DNA of 26,056 bases from CAZBWP01 sp964630265 (GTDB taxonomy: Bacteria; Pseudomonadota; Alphaproteobacteria; Rhodospirillales; Defluviicoccaceae), in NCBI GenBank assembly GCA_964630265.1, contig CAZVRW010000047.1, positions 1 to 26,056 of the forward strand, read 5' to 3'. The notes under the pieces are model-generated. The model made no database searches. It was not told where the DNA came from and saw only the letters and a program-made list of their open reading frames with translations. The stretch's first letter is position 1, and each line of letters begins with the position of its first letter. Made by a program: the position numbers and the translations under genes. Positions 1-7,121 of the stretch are shown piece by piece.

Positions 1-86
1 GTCGCGAAAACGTCGACGTCTGCGAGCGCGGGAGCGGCCGCCATGACCACCCAACCCGCGACGCCTGCTAACAGCGCTTTCCTCAT
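1..86 (-). CDS. N-terminus of an exported protein of unknown function (partial)
   Basis: Only the first 28 codons lie in the window; the rest continues past the left edge. On the minus strand an ATG at 86 follows a good ribosome binding site (GGGGAGG, about 7 bases upstream). The peptide begins MRKALLAGVAG, has a hydrophobic stretch, and ends in APALA followed by DVDVFA. This is a classical Sec signal peptide with an Ala-X-Ala cleavage site near residue 22. The mature protein would be periplasmic, outer-membrane or secreted. Nothing visible identifies the family. Confidence 0.6.
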   Translation of the reverse strand, partial: MRKALLAGVAGWVVMAAAPALADVDVFA

Positions 87-330
87 GATAGGACCTCCCC
101 TTCGAGGTGGAGTTGAACTGACAGGACCGCGAGGATCGCGCATCCCGCGCGGCGGCGCCTCAAACTATCTTTAGTTTTTATAGGAACATTTTGCTAATTT
201 GCGCGATTTTCCGGTCCCGCCGGCCTTCCGCCGCGTGGCGCGTGCGCTCCGCGGCCGGCGACGCGCGCGCGCCACGCGTATCGATCGGCCCGGCGGCCGT
301 CACCATTTCGTAACAATCTGGAAGGCAAAT
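87..330. other. Intergenic region between tRNA-Gly and the left-edge gene
   Basis: No convincing reading frame is seen. The region holds the 5' leader of the left-edge gene and an AT-rich patch around 160-200 that contrasts with GC-rich flanks and probably carries that gene's promoter (TATAAA on the minus strand near 177-182, without a clear -35). A six-base-pair hairpin at 162-177 is followed by five Ts on the plus strand, but no plus-strand gene ends there. No Rho-independent terminator is visible after the tRNA. Confidence 0.4.
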
Positions 331-405
331 TGGAGCGGGCGAAGGGATTCGAACCCTCGACTTCAACCTTGGCAAGGTTGCGCTCTACCCCTGAGCTACG
401 CCCGC
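331..405 (-). tRNA. tRNA-Gly (anticodon GCC)
   Basis: The minus strand folds as a complete tRNA. The acceptor arm is GCGGGCG pairing with CGCCCGC. The D arm includes TAGCTCAGGGGTAGAGC. The anticodon stem CAACC/GGTTG closes the loop TTGCCAA with anticodon GCC. The T arm contains GGTTCGAATCC. The 3' end TCCA shows that the CCA tail is encoded. Anticodon GCC reads GGC and GGT glycine codons; GGC is very common in this window. A promoter lies just upstream at 433-460. Confidence 0.97.
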
Positions 406-432
406 GCGGTCGCGACGCCGCGCGACAAAAGG

Positions 433-460
433 ATCATATTCGCTGGGCCGGCGTTTGCAA
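433..460 (-). promoter_or_regulatory. Sigma-70-type promoter of tRNA-Gly
   Basis: On the minus strand, TTGCAA (455-460) and TATGAT (433-438) are separated by 16 bases. This is close to the housekeeping consensus. Transcription would begin near 426, about 20 bases before the mature tRNA 5' end at 405, leaving a short leader to be removed by RNase P. Confidence 0.6.
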
Positions 461-503
461 GCCCGTTCGCACGGCCGCGCCCGCGCCCGACACGCGCCGC
501 GGC

Positions 504-532
504 TTGAGATCACCGAGCCGCCGCGGCTAAAG
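504..532 (+). promoter_or_regulatory. Promoter for a leaderless or near-leaderless transcript of the tRNA-editing gene
   Basis: TTGAGA (504-509) and CTAAAG (527-532) are 17 bases apart. The expected transcription start falls at about 539-541, on the ATG at 541, and no Shine-Dalgarno sequence precedes that ATG. The same arrangement (TTGAGC, 17 bases, CTAGGC, then ATG) occurs before the aminotransferase at 7254. This also argues against the in-frame GTG at 532, which would overlap the -10 element. Confidence 0.5.
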
Positions 533-540
533 TGCGCGCC

Positions 541-1074
541 ATGGCGGCGCAGGAACGCGATCTGATGGAGCGGTTGGCGGGGCTCGGCATCGCCACGACG
601 ACGGTGCGACACCCCGCCGTCTTCACCGTCGAGCAGAGCAAGGCGCTGCGCGGCACGGTTCCCGGCGCGCACATCAAGAACCTGTTTCTCAAGGACAAGA
701 AGGGCCGCCTGTGGCTGGTGGTCGCGGCCGAAGACCGGCCGGTGGATCTGAAGGATCTGCGGCGCCGGCTGGGGGCGGCGACGCTGTCGTTCGGCCGGTC
801 CGAACTGCTGCGCGAGGTGCTCGGCATCGAGCCGGGATCGGTGACGCCGTTCGCCGCGATCAACGATGCGGCCGGGCGGGTCACCGTGGTCATCGACGCC
901 GGCCTGATGACGGCGGCGGTGATGAATGCGCATCCGCTGACCAACACCGCCAGCACCGCGATCGCGCCGGCCGACCTGGTCGCGTTCCTCACCGACACCG
1001 GGCATCCGCCGCTGATCCTGGACCTCGGCGACGGCGATGGAGGCTTGCGACCTTTCGCCGATGCGTCCATGTAA
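541..1074 (+). CDS. ProXp-ala/PrdX-type aminoacyl-tRNA deacylase (YbaK superfamily)
   Basis: The 177-residue protein matches the free-standing editing domains that hydrolyse mischarged tRNA(Pro), of the Ala-tRNA(Pro)-specific ProXp-ala/PrdX branch. Visible family signatures are GAHIKNLFLKDKKG near residue 40, LSFGRSELL near 85, the PFAAINDAAGRVTVVIDA stretch near 105-120, and HPLTNTAST near 135. The length equals a single YbaK domain with no synthetase attached, so it would act in trans in the cytoplasm. The ATG at 541 is preferred to the GTG at 532 because a -10 element covers the GTG. It lies 32 bases before the thioredoxin-TPR gene and probably begins that operon. The exact substrate is inferred from the subfamily. 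Confidence 0.85.
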   Translation: MAAQERDLMERLAGLGIATTTVRHPAVFTVEQSKALRGTVPGAHIKNLFLKDKKGRLWLVVAAEDRPVDLKDLRRRLGAATLSFGRSELLREVLGIEPGSVTPFAAINDAAGRVTVVIDAGLMTAAVMNAHPLTNTASTAIAPADLVAFLTDTGHPPLILDLGDGDGGLRPFADASM

Positions 1075-1106
1075 TCGGCATCCGTTAACAGGGAAAACGA
1101 TCAATC

Positions 1107-2021
1107 ATGGCCCTGATTATTGACCCTCAAGGCACCGCCAGTCCGCCAGCCGGCGGCGACGTGGTGATCGACAGCGATACCGAGCATTTCGCCCTCGATG
1201 TCATCGACGGCTCGATGGACCGGCCGGTAATCGTCGACTTCTGGGCGCCCTGGTGCGGGCCGTGCAAACAGCTGACGCCGATGCTGGAAAAGCTGGTCCG
1301 GCAGGCCGGCGGGCTGCTGCGCTTGGTCAAGATCAATGTCGACGAGAACCAGGGGCTGGCGACGCAGTTGCGCATCCAGTCGATCCCGACCGTCTACGCC
1401 TTCTCCGGCGGCCGGCCGGTGGACGCGTTCACCGGCGCCCAGACCGAAAGCAGCCTGCGCGCCTTCATCGGCCGACTGACGGGCGGCGCCAAGCCGCCGC
1501 TGGATCAGGCGCTGGAAATGGCGCAAGCGGCCCTCGACGGCGGTGACGCGCGGTCAGCCGCCGCGGTGTTCTCGCAGATCCTGGGCGAGGATCCTCGCAA
1601 CGCCAAGGCGATCGCCGGCCTGATCCGCAGTCGCCTAGCGCAGGGGGACGTGTCCGGCGCGCGGTCGGTCGTCTCCGGCCTGACGCCCGATCTCACCGAG
1701 CAGGTGGAGATCAAGGCGGCGCGGACGGCGCTCGAACTGGCCGAAGGCGCCGGCGTGGCGGGCGACATCGGTGCGCTGAGCGCCCGGGTCGATGCCGACG
1801 CGAACGATCACGCGGCCCGGTTCGAGCTGGCCGAGGCGCTGTTCGCCAAGGGCCAGGCGGAGGCCGCCATCGATGCCCTGCTCGAGATCATCCGCCGCGA
1901 CCGGGCGTGGAACGACGATGCCGCCCGGGTGCAACTCTTGAAATACTTCGACGCCCTCGGGCCGACGCATCCGCTGACCACCGCATCGCGGCGCCGTCTG
2001 TCCTCGATTCTGTTCTCCTGA
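1107..2021 (+). CDS. cnoX: Thioredoxin-TPR co-chaperone/holdase (CnoX/YbbN family)
   Basis: The 304-residue protein has an N-terminal thioredoxin fold (about residues 25-135) with the motif FWAPWCGPC, active cysteines at 50 and 53, and a cis-proline in SIPT. A TPR-type helical region follows (about 140-290), ending in the family-typical LLKYFDALGPTHPLT. Known members hold oxidised or unfolding proteins and pass them to GroEL and DnaK. The E. coli protein has lost the CxxC, while this one keeps it, so thiol-disulfide activity is expected. The ATG has a weak purine-rich site (CAGGGA) 13 bases upstream. The stop overlaps the ATG of the LON-domain gene (TGATG), indicating translational coupling. 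Confidence 0.92.
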   Translation: MALIIDPQGTASPPAGGDVVIDSDTEHFALDVIDGSMDRPVIVDFWAPWCGPCKQLTPMLEKLVRQAGGLLRLVKINVDENQGLATQLRIQSIPTVYAFSGGRPVDAFTGAQTESSLRAFIGRLTGGAKPPLDQALEMAQAALDGGDARSAAAVFSQILGEDPRNAKAIAGLIRSRLAQGDVSGARSVVSGLTPDLTEQVEIKAARTALELAEGAGVAGDIGALSARVDADANDHAARFELAEALFAKGQAEAAIDALLEIIRRDRAWNDDAARVQLLKYFDALGPTHPLTTASRRRLSSILFS

Positions 2022-2689
2022 TGGACCAGGCGATCGACGACGCCATCGCGGCGCTGCCGGCCATTCTGCCGATCTTCCCGCTGCCCGGATCGCTGCTGCT
2101 GCCGCGCGGGCATCTGCCGCTGCACATCTTCGAGCCCCGCTACCGCGCGATGACCGAGGCGGCCCTCGGCAACAGCCGGCTGATCGGCATGGTGCAGCCG
2201 CGCGACGCCGACGTGGATCTGGCGGGCAATCGGGTTCCGGTCTACGAGATCGGCTGCGCCGGGCGCATCGTGCAGTTCGCGGAAACCGAAGATAGCCGGT
2301 TCTTCCTGTCGTTGCGCGGCGTCTGTCGCTTTCGCATCATCGAGGAACTGCCTCAGGAAACCATGTTCCGGCGGGTGCGGGCGGATTTTCGCCCCTTCCG
2401 TGACGATATCGAGCCGGTGGGCGATGCCGTCCTGCGCCGCGAGCGGCTGATCGGTGTCGCCCGGAGCTTTTTGGACGCCCGCGGCCTGGATGCCGACTGG
2501 GCGGCGATCAACGAGGCGTCCGACGAAGCCCTGGTGACCGCCCTCGCCATGACGTGTCCGTTCGAGCCGCGCGAAAAGCAGGCCTTGCTGGAGTCATCGA
2601 ACCTGAACGCCCGCGCCGATCTGTTGATTTCGATCATGGAGATCGCGATCCGCGATCAGGACGGCCCGTCGGGCGGTATCCTACAATAG
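2021..2689 (+). CDS. LON substrate-binding-domain protein (stand-alone, no protease)
   Basis: The 222-residue protein consists of the N-terminal domain of Lon (PF02190 type). The diagnostic start is ILPIFPLPGSLLLPRGHLPL, followed by HIFEPRYRAM at about residues 35-45 and GCAGRI and LRGVCRFRI near 85-110. No AAA+ or Ser-Lys protease domain follows. The family is thought to bind unfolded peptides, but its cellular role is not settled. Its start ATG overlaps the stop of the CnoX-like gene by one base, so coupled expression with a protein-folding factor is likely. An upstream in-frame start at 1907 would lie inside the previous gene and is not used. Confidence 0.9.
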   Translation: MDQAIDDAIAALPAILPIFPLPGSLLLPRGHLPLHIFEPRYRAMTEAALGNSRLIGMVQPRDADVDLAGNRVPVYEIGCAGRIVQFAETEDSRFFLSLRGVCRFRIIEELPQETMFRRVRADFRPFRDDIEPVGDAVLRRERLIGVARSFLDARGLDADWAAINEASDEALVTALAMTCPFEPREKQALLESSNLNARADLLISIMEIAIRDQDGPSGGILQ

Positions 2690-2726
2690 CGAAACATGCC
2701 ACATCTCCGTCGGAGGGAAGATCGCC

Positions 2727-2933
2727 GTGTCCCGTCGCACCGTTGATCCCAGGCTCCTGGAAATCCTCGTCTGTCCGCTGACCAAGGCGACGCTGCGCTA
2801 TGACGCCGATCGGCAGGAGCTGATCAGCGACGCCGCCAAGCTGGCGTATCCGATCCGCGACGGCATCCCGATCATGCTGGTCGACGAAGCCCGCTCGCTG
2901 GAGGGTGACGACGGGACGCCGACGCGGCCATGA
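2727..2933 (+). CDS. Trm112-family small protein
   Basis: The 68-residue protein starts at a GTG preceded by a clear GGAGG (2712-2716). The sequence DPRLLEILVCPLTKATLRYD followed by LISDAAKLAYPIRDGIPIML is the typical bacterial YcaR/Trm112 fold. In eukaryotes and archaea Trm112 activates methyltransferases; the bacterial role is unclear. Only one cysteine (in LVCP) is present, so the four-cysteine zinc knuckle seen in some homologues is absent. The stop overlaps the next gene as ATGA, so the two are translationally coupled. Confidence 0.9.
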   Translation: MSRRTVDPRLLEILVCPLTKATLRYDADRQELISDAAKLAYPIRDGIPIMLVDEARSLEGDDGTPTRP

Positions 2934-3304
2934 ACGACTCCTACGGCAGCCGCCACAAGCCGACGGAGATCCGCCTCAAGCGGGACGAGAAGGTGCTGGA
3001 GATCGACTTCGAGGACGGTCGCTCGTTCCGCCTGCCCGCCGAGTACCTGCGCATCGAGAGCCCCTCGGCCGACGTGCAGGGGCATCATCCGTCGCAGAAG
3101 ACCATCGTCTCCGGGCGCCGCCACGTGGGCATCATGGCGCTCGAGCCCGTCGGCACCTACGCCGTCCGCATCCGCTTCGACGACATGCACGATACCGGGC
3201 TCTATACGTGGGACTGGCTCTACCACCTCGGCGCCAACCAGGAGACGCTGTGGGCCGCCTATCTGGAGGCGCTGGCGGAAAAAGGCCTCAGTCGCGAGCC
3301 GTGA
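2930..3304 (+). CDS. DUF971 protein (gamma-butyrobetaine hydroxylase N-terminal-like domain)
   Basis: The 124-residue protein has the DUF971 pattern: PTEIRLKRDEKVLEIDFEDG, then FRLPAEYLRIESPSADVQGH, VGIMALEPVGTYAVRIRFDD and GLYTWDWLYHLG. The domain is fused to gamma-butyrobetaine hydroxylase in some eukaryotes and is found near Fe-S and Mrp-type genes in bacteria. Its function is unknown. It overlaps the Trm112-like gene by four bases and so belongs to the same operon. No cofactor-binding residues can be assigned with confidence. Confidence 0.88.
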   Translation: MNDSYGSRHKPTEIRLKRDEKVLEIDFEDGRSFRLPAEYLRIESPSADVQGHHPSQKTIVSGRRHVGIMALEPVGTYAVRIRFDDMHDTGLYTWDWLYHLGANQETLWAAYLEALAEKGLSREP

Positions 3305-3383
3305 CGGACGTGCGCATTGCATTTTGCCGCAAGCCGTCGTCATTTAGCCGATCGTTTGCACCCCCGACCCGGAGCACCCCGCC

Positions 3384-3554
3384 ATGAACCCGTTCCTCCT
3401 TCCGCTGCAGATCCAGATGTCGCTGGTCGGCCTGACCTTTCAGGTCGCCTCGGCGATGATGCAGGCGCAGGCGCCCTTGTTCCGCCTGGCGGTGCCGGGC
3501 GCGCTAATGCCGGTCACCCTCAAGGCCGGCTGCGGCGGCATCGTCGCCCGCTGA
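3384..3554 (+). CDS. 56-residue hydrophobic/amphipathic small protein, unknown
   Basis: An ATG at 3384 preceded by GGAG (3371-3374) opens a 56-codon frame. It begins MNPFLLPLQIQMSLVGLTF and continues with VASAMMQAQAPLFRLAVPG, then a short tail containing one cysteine. The first half is an alternating hydrophobic and glutamine-rich segment that could form an amphipathic or membrane-associated helix. It lies 79 bases after the DUF971 gene on the same strand and may be the last gene of that operon. I do not recognise a family. Confidence 0.5.
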   Translation: MNPFLLPLQIQMSLVGLTFQVASAMMQAQAPLFRLAVPGALMPVTLKAGCGGIVAR

Positions 3555-3608
3555 CCCGAGGCCGACTGATCCCAGGCCCGCTGTCCCGAAGATCGGCGGC
3601 GGGCGCCG

Positions 3609-4817
3609 TCAGGCGCGCATCAGCCGCGGCAACTCTCCAATCTCGCCCATGGCGTGCCGCATGAAGAATTGCTTCATGGGCGCGATGCGGTTGACGATGC
3701 CGAGGCCCGCGTCGCGGGCGAGACGGATGGGGGCGATGTCGTTGGAGAACAGCCGGTTGAGGCCGTCGGTCATGGCCAGCATCAACAGGTTGTCGAAGCG
3801 CCGCGCCCGCTCGTAACCGGCGAGAACCGCAGACGTGCCGACGTCCTGGCCGAGGCGGGCCGCGTCTTCCACGGCGTCGACCAGCGCCGCAACGTCGCGG
3901 AAACCCATGTTGAGGCCCTGGCCGGCGATCGGGTGCATGCCGTGCAGGGCGTCGCCGACCAGCGCCAGCCGCTCGGCCGTCGCCCGTTCGGCGAACTGCA
4001 GGCCGAGCGGGTAGGACCAGCGCGGACCGACCAAGCGCACGTCGCCGAGAAAGTCGCCGAACCGCTTCGTCAACTCGCGAACGAAGGCGGCATCGTCGAG
4101 CGCCATGAAGGCAGGCGCCCGATCGGCCCGTTCCGTCCAGACGATGGAGGCGCGGTTGCCCAGCAGGGGCAGAATGGCGAACGGTCCCGCCGGCAGGAAG
4201 TGCTCATGGGCGATGTGGCCGTGGGAACGCTCGTGCTCGACGGTGCAGACGATGCCCACCTGCGCATACCGCCAGCCGGTGACGCGGATGCGGGCGTCTT
4301 CCCGGGTCCGTGAGGCGCGGCCGTCGGCGGCAACGACGAGGTCGGCCCGCACCGGGCCCATGGCCGCCAGGCGCGCCTCCGCCACCGCGGCGCCGCGGGT
4401 CAGTTCGACGACACGATCGGGGGCGCTCACGTGCACCGTCTCGAGCGCCTGCATTTCCTCCAGGATGGCCCGTCGCAACACCCGGTTTTCAACCATGTGG
4501 CCGAACGGTTGGTCGCCCACCTCGCGGTGATCGTAATGCAGGAAGAACCGCGACTCGCCATCGGAAACGCGGATATCCAGCATGGGTGAGGCCTGATCGG
4601 CGACACGGTCCCAGACGCCGACGCGCTCCAGCAGGCGCCGCGAGGTGAGGGCGATCGCCGACGCCCGTCCGTCGAAGCCGGCATCGAGCACGGTTTTCGG
4701 CTCGGCGGTGTCGACGACGACGACGCGCAGCCCGGCATGCCCAAGGGCGCACGCCAAGGTGCCGCCGACGAGACCCCCGCCGACGATCAAGGCGTCGCCG
4801 CGCAGCGTGTTGACCAT
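3609..4817 (-). CDS. UbiH/UbiF/COQ6-family FAD-dependent ubiquinone-biosynthesis hydroxylase
   Basis: The 402-residue protein is a class A flavoprotein monooxygenase. It has the Rossmann fingerprint ALIVGGGLVGGTLACALGHAG near residues 10-30 ending in an acidic VVVD. The DG motif (VAADGRASRTRE) sits near 165, and the GD motif GDALHGMHPIAGQGLNMGFRD near 285-305 is the UbiH/COQ6 signature. These enzymes hydroxylate the ubiquinone ring using O2 and NADPH. Which ring position is served cannot be read from sequence; alphaproteobacteria often use broad-specificity members such as UbiL. The start at 4817 is chosen because GGAGGGAGCG directly precedes it; an in-frame ATG at 4835 would add six residues. 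It runs toward the preceding operon and away from glnK. Confidence 0.9.
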   Translation of the reverse strand: MVNTLRGDALIVGGGLVGGTLACALGHAGLRVVVVDTAEPKTVLDAGFDGRASAIALTSRRLLERVGVWDRVADQASPMLDIRVSDGESRFFLHYDHREVGDQPFGHMVENRVLRRAILEEMQALETVHVSAPDRVVELTRGAAVAEARLAAMGPVRADLVVAADGRASRTREDARIRVTGWRYAQVGIVCTVEHERSHGHIAHEHFLPAGPFAILPLLGNRASIVWTERADRAPAFMALDDAAFVRELTKRFGDFLGDVRLVGPRWSYPLGLQFAERATAERLALVGDALHGMHPIAGQGLNMGFRDVAALVDAVEDAARLGQDVGTSAVLAGYERARRFDNLLMLAMTDGLNRLFSNDIAPIRLARDAGLGIVNRIAPMKQFFMRHAMGEIGELPRLMRA

Positions 4818-4913
4818 CGCTCCCTCCATGACCATCGACTCCCGCGATCCCGTTCAGCTCCGGCCGACGGGACCGCAAGACGTACGGGTCCATCCGTTCG
4901 ACCGCCAGACACG

Positions 4914-4930
4914 TGCCTATAAAATAGGCA
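4914..4930 (+). promoter_or_regulatory. Putative NtrC-binding box upstream of glnK
   Basis: TGCCTATAAAATAGGCA is a perfect inverted repeat with seven-base arms. It fits the TGC-N11-GCA layout of NtrC sites, though the inner bases differ from the enteric consensus. Its centre lies about 97 bases upstream of the -24 GG of the glnK promoter, or about -120 from the predicted start, which is usual for enhancer-bound NtrC. Confidence 0.6.
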
Positions 4931-5018
4931 AGGGCACCACCGGCATCGCCGAGCCGCTCCGCGTCCCAGATTCCAAAACATAAGTATTTCAGCGCTTTTT
5001 TCCAAGCTCGCCGGTTTC

Positions 5019-5032
5019 GGCACGGTTCTTGA
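5019..5032 (+). promoter_or_regulatory. Sigma-54 (-24/-12) promoter of glnK
   Basis: GGCACG at 5019-5024, four bases, then TTGA at 5029-5032 matches the TGGCACG-N4-TTGC pattern except that the final C of the -12 element is A. The amtB promoter carries the same substitution. Transcription would start near 5043, giving a leader of about 115 bases before glnK. Confidence 0.6.
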
Positions 5033-5156
5033 AAAGACGTGGACGACGATGGTGCGGTCGACCGCGCTTCCCCGTCATCGAACCCGGAACTCAACCGGCG
5101 CGCAAGGTCGCGGTGTCTGGCTGTGACGAGAGCGTGCCCAAACGGAGAGACACCCA

Positions 5157-5495
5157 ATGAAACTGGTTATGGCGGTCATCAAGCCGTTCAAGCTCGACGA
5201 GGTGCGCGAGGCGCTGACGGCGATCGGCGTGCAAGGCATGACGGTGAGCGAGGTCAAGGGCTTCGGCCGACAGAAAGGCCAGACCGAGATTTATCGCGGC
5301 GCCGAATACACGGTGAGCTTCGTGCCGAAGGCCAAGATCGAAGTCGTCGTGCCGACCGATCAGGCGGATCGGGTCGTCGAAGCGATCCGCGTGGCGGCCA
5401 ACACCGACAGGATCGGTGACGGGAAAATCTTCGTCATCGACGTCGGCAGGGCCGTGCGCATCCGCACGGGGGAAACGGACGCCAACGCGCTGTAA
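5157..5495 (+). CDS. glnK: Nitrogen regulatory protein PII (GlnK type)
   Basis: The 112-residue protein is a complete PII. It starts MKLVMAVIKPFKLDEVREAL, carries the T-loop YRGAEYTVSFVPK with the uridylylation site Tyr51, and has the C-terminal signature NTDRIGDGKIFV followed by VRIRTGE. PII trimers bind ATP, ADP and 2-oxoglutarate, are uridylylated by GlnD, and when unmodified dock on AmtB to block ammonium entry. Position next to amtB and the KLVMAVIKPF start favour GlnK/GlnZ over GlnB. A good GGAGAGAC site precedes the ATG. The 5' region has an NtrC-like box and a sigma-54 promoter, so induction under nitrogen limitation is expected. Confidence 0.96.
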   Translation: MKLVMAVIKPFKLDEVREALTAIGVQGMTVSEVKGFGRQKGQTEIYRGAEYTVSFVPKAKIEVVVPTDQADRVVEAIRVAANTDRIGDGKIFVIDVGRAVRIRTGETDANAL

Positions 5496-5538
5496 ACCCG
5501 ACCAAAAACGCCCAGCCCTTAGTCACGTGTCGTCTTCG

Positions 5539-5555
5539 TGCCCAATCCTTGAGCA
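5539..5555 (+). promoter_or_regulatory. Putative NtrC-binding box upstream of amtB
   Basis: TGCCCAATCCTTGAGCA is an inverted repeat with six of seven arm positions matching and the TGC-N11-GCA layout. Its centre is about 98 bases upstream of the -24 GG of the amtB promoter, within one base of the spacing found at glnK. The matched geometry supports a shared activator. Confidence 0.5.
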
Positions 5556-5567
5556 TTTCCGTTGCCG

Positions 5568-5579
5568 CGGAGATCTCCG
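5568..5579. repeat. 12-bp perfect palindrome between glnK and amtB
   Basis: CGGAGATCTCCG is a perfect 12-base palindrome in the glnK-amtB gap, between the NtrC-like box and the longer palindrome. It may be an operator half or chance; no factor is recognised. Confidence 0.4.
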
Positions 5580-5594
5580 TGCAGGCCGCATCAC

Positions 5595-5620
5595 CGATGA
5601 AATCATGAATGATTTCATCG
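5595..5620. promoter_or_regulatory. 26-bp perfect palindrome (unassigned operator) upstream of amtB
   Basis: The arms CGATGAAATCAT and ATGATTTCATCG are exact reverse complements around a central GA, giving 12-base arms with no mismatch. The element is AT-rich against a GC-rich background. It ends 24 bases before the -24 element of the amtB promoter, centred near -60. It lacks a following T-run, so it is not a terminator, and it does not resemble an NtrC box. A second regulator of amtB is the simplest reading. Confidence 0.55.
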
Positions 5621-5643
5621 AGATATCGTACCTGCACCGGCTC

Positions 5644-5658
5644 TGGCACGGAACTTGA
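5644..5658 (+). promoter_or_regulatory. Sigma-54 (-24/-12) promoter of amtB
   Basis: TGGCACG at 5644-5650, four bases, then TTGA at 5655-5658. The -24 element is a perfect match and the -12 element differs only in its last base, as at glnK. The predicted start is near 5669, about 90 bases before the amtB ATG. A separate promoter means amtB need not depend on read-through from glnK. Confidence 0.65.
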
Positions 5659-5757
5659 GAGGGGACGATCAGACACTCGTTATCACCGAGCCGAAGACCC
5701 GCTTCCGGCGCGGTCCGGTGCAGCCGGCAACAATGCCGATCGATGGAGACCTGAGTT

Positions 5758-7101
5758 ATGAAAAATCTAATGAAACGTGTGGGCCCCGGCGGGCTTGCTG
5801 CCTTGATGCTGATCGGAAGTGCGGGCACGGCGCTCGCCCAAGAGGCGGTAGCCGTTGAAGCCGAGGCCGTGGTTGTCGCGGAAGAGATCGTCCTGAGCGC
5901 CGGCGACACCGCGTGGATGCTGACCGCGACCGCGTTGGTCCTGCTGATGACCATTCCCGGCCTGGCATTGTTTTACGCCGGCATGGTGCGGAAAAAGAAC
6001 ATCCTCGCGACGGCGATGCAGAGCTTCGCCACGTGTGCGCTGATGACCGTGCTCTGGATGGTGGCCGGCTACTCCATCGCCTTCGGCGACGGTGGCGCGT
6101 TGAACGCCTACGTCGGCAACTTGGACAATCTGTTCCTGCAGAACCTGACCACGGATGCCATGTCGGGGACGATCCCGGAATCGCTGTTCATGGTCTTCCA
6201 GATGACCTTCGCCATCATCACGCCGGCGCTTATCACCGGCGCCTTCGCCGATCGCATGAAATTTTCGGCAATGCTGATCTTCCTCGCGATCTGGATGCTG
6301 ATCGTCTACGCGCCGGTCACCCATTGGGTGTGGGGTGGTGGCTTCCTCGGCGAGGACGGCGTGCTCGACTTCGCCGGCGGCACCGTGGTGCACATCAATG
6401 CCGGCATCGCCGGCCTCGTCTTGGCGATCATGCTCGGTAAGCGCAGCGGCTACGGCACCGAGAACATGGCACCGCACAACCTGACGTTCAGCCTGATCGG
6501 TGCGTCGCTGCTGTGGGTCGGCTGGTTCGGCTTCAACGCCGGTTCGGCGCTCGCCGCCAACGGTTCAGCAGCGATGGCCATGGTGGTGACGCAGATCGCC
6601 ACCGCCGGCGCGGCGCTCACCTGGATGTTCATGGAGTGGGTCCTGCGCGGCAAGCCGAGCGTGCTCGGCATCATCTCCGGCGCCATCGGCGGCTTGGTGG
6701 CCATCACGCCGGCGTCCGGCTTCGTCGCACCGGGCGGGGCGCTGCTCATCGGCATCGCGGCGGGCGCCGCCTGCTACTGGGGCGCGGTCTGGCTGAAGCC
6801 GAAGCTGGGCTATGACGACTCCCTCGACGTGTTCGGCGTGCACGGGATCGGCGGCATCGTCGGCGCGTTGCTGACCGGTGTGTTCGCGCGCGAGGCCATC
6901 GGCGGCGCTTCCGGCCTTATCGAAGGCAATGCCGAGCAGGTCTGGATCCAGTTCGTCGGCATCGTCTCGACCATCCTCTACAGCGGCGTCATCTCGGTGA
7001 TCCTGTTCAAGATCATCGACCTGACCGTCGGCATGCGGGTCAGCCCGGAGGACGAGAGGAGCGGCCTCGACATCGCCCTGCATGGAGAAAAGATCGAGTA
7101 G
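5758..7101 (+). CDS. amtB: Ammonium transporter AmtB
   Basis: The 447-residue protein has a cleavable signal peptide (cut probably after ALA near residue 27) and about eleven hydrophobic membrane segments, as in trimeric AmtB. The first core helix carries the family motif DTAWMLTATALVLLMTIPGLALFYAGMV in pieces. The conserved Asp in LDFAGGTVVH and the twin pore histidines (His212 in TVVHINAG and His362 in FGVHGIGG, precursor numbering) are present, so it should conduct ammonium. The C-terminal tail MRVSPEDERSGLDIALHGE is the segment contacted by GlnK. The ATG has GGAGAC upstream. It lies 262 bases after glnK and ends before a strong terminator. Confidence 0.97.
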   Translation: MKNLMKRVGPGGLAALMLIGSAGTALAQEAVAVEAEAVVVAEEIVLSAGDTAWMLTATALVLLMTIPGLALFYAGMVRKKNILATAMQSFATCALMTVLWMVAGYSIAFGDGGALNAYVGNLDNLFLQNLTTDAMSGTIPESLFMVFQMTFAIITPALITGAFADRMKFSAMLIFLAIWMLIVYAPVTHWVWGGGFLGEDGVLDFAGGTVVHINAGIAGLVLAIMLGKRSGYGTENMAPHNLTFSLIGASLLWVGWFGFNAGSALAANGSAAMAMVVTQIATAGAALTWMFMEWVLRGKPSVLGIISGAIGGLVAITPASGFVAPGGALLIGIAAGAACYWGAVWLKPKLGYDDSLDVFGVHGIGGIVGALLTGVFAREAIGGASGLIEGNAEQVWIQFVGIVSTILYSGVISVILFKIIDLTVGMRVSPEDERSGLDIALHGEKIE

Positions 7102-7121
7102 ACGGTTTGCCCGGGCCGAGG

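Noticed and set aside
162..177. Small hairpin followed by Ts (AAACTA/TAGTTT) as a terminator
   Set aside because: Only six weak A-T-rich pairs, and no plus-strand gene ends upstream of it. The AT-rich patch is more likely promoter DNA of the left-edge gene.
1080..1100. GTTAAC near 1085 as a CtrA site
   Set aside because: The second TTAA half-site at the required spacing is missing.
385..1104. Long minus-strand open frames opposite the tRNA-editing gene
   Set aside because: They are arginine-rich, lack family motifs, run antisense to a clear YbaK-type gene, and partly overlap the tRNA. They are by-products of high GC.
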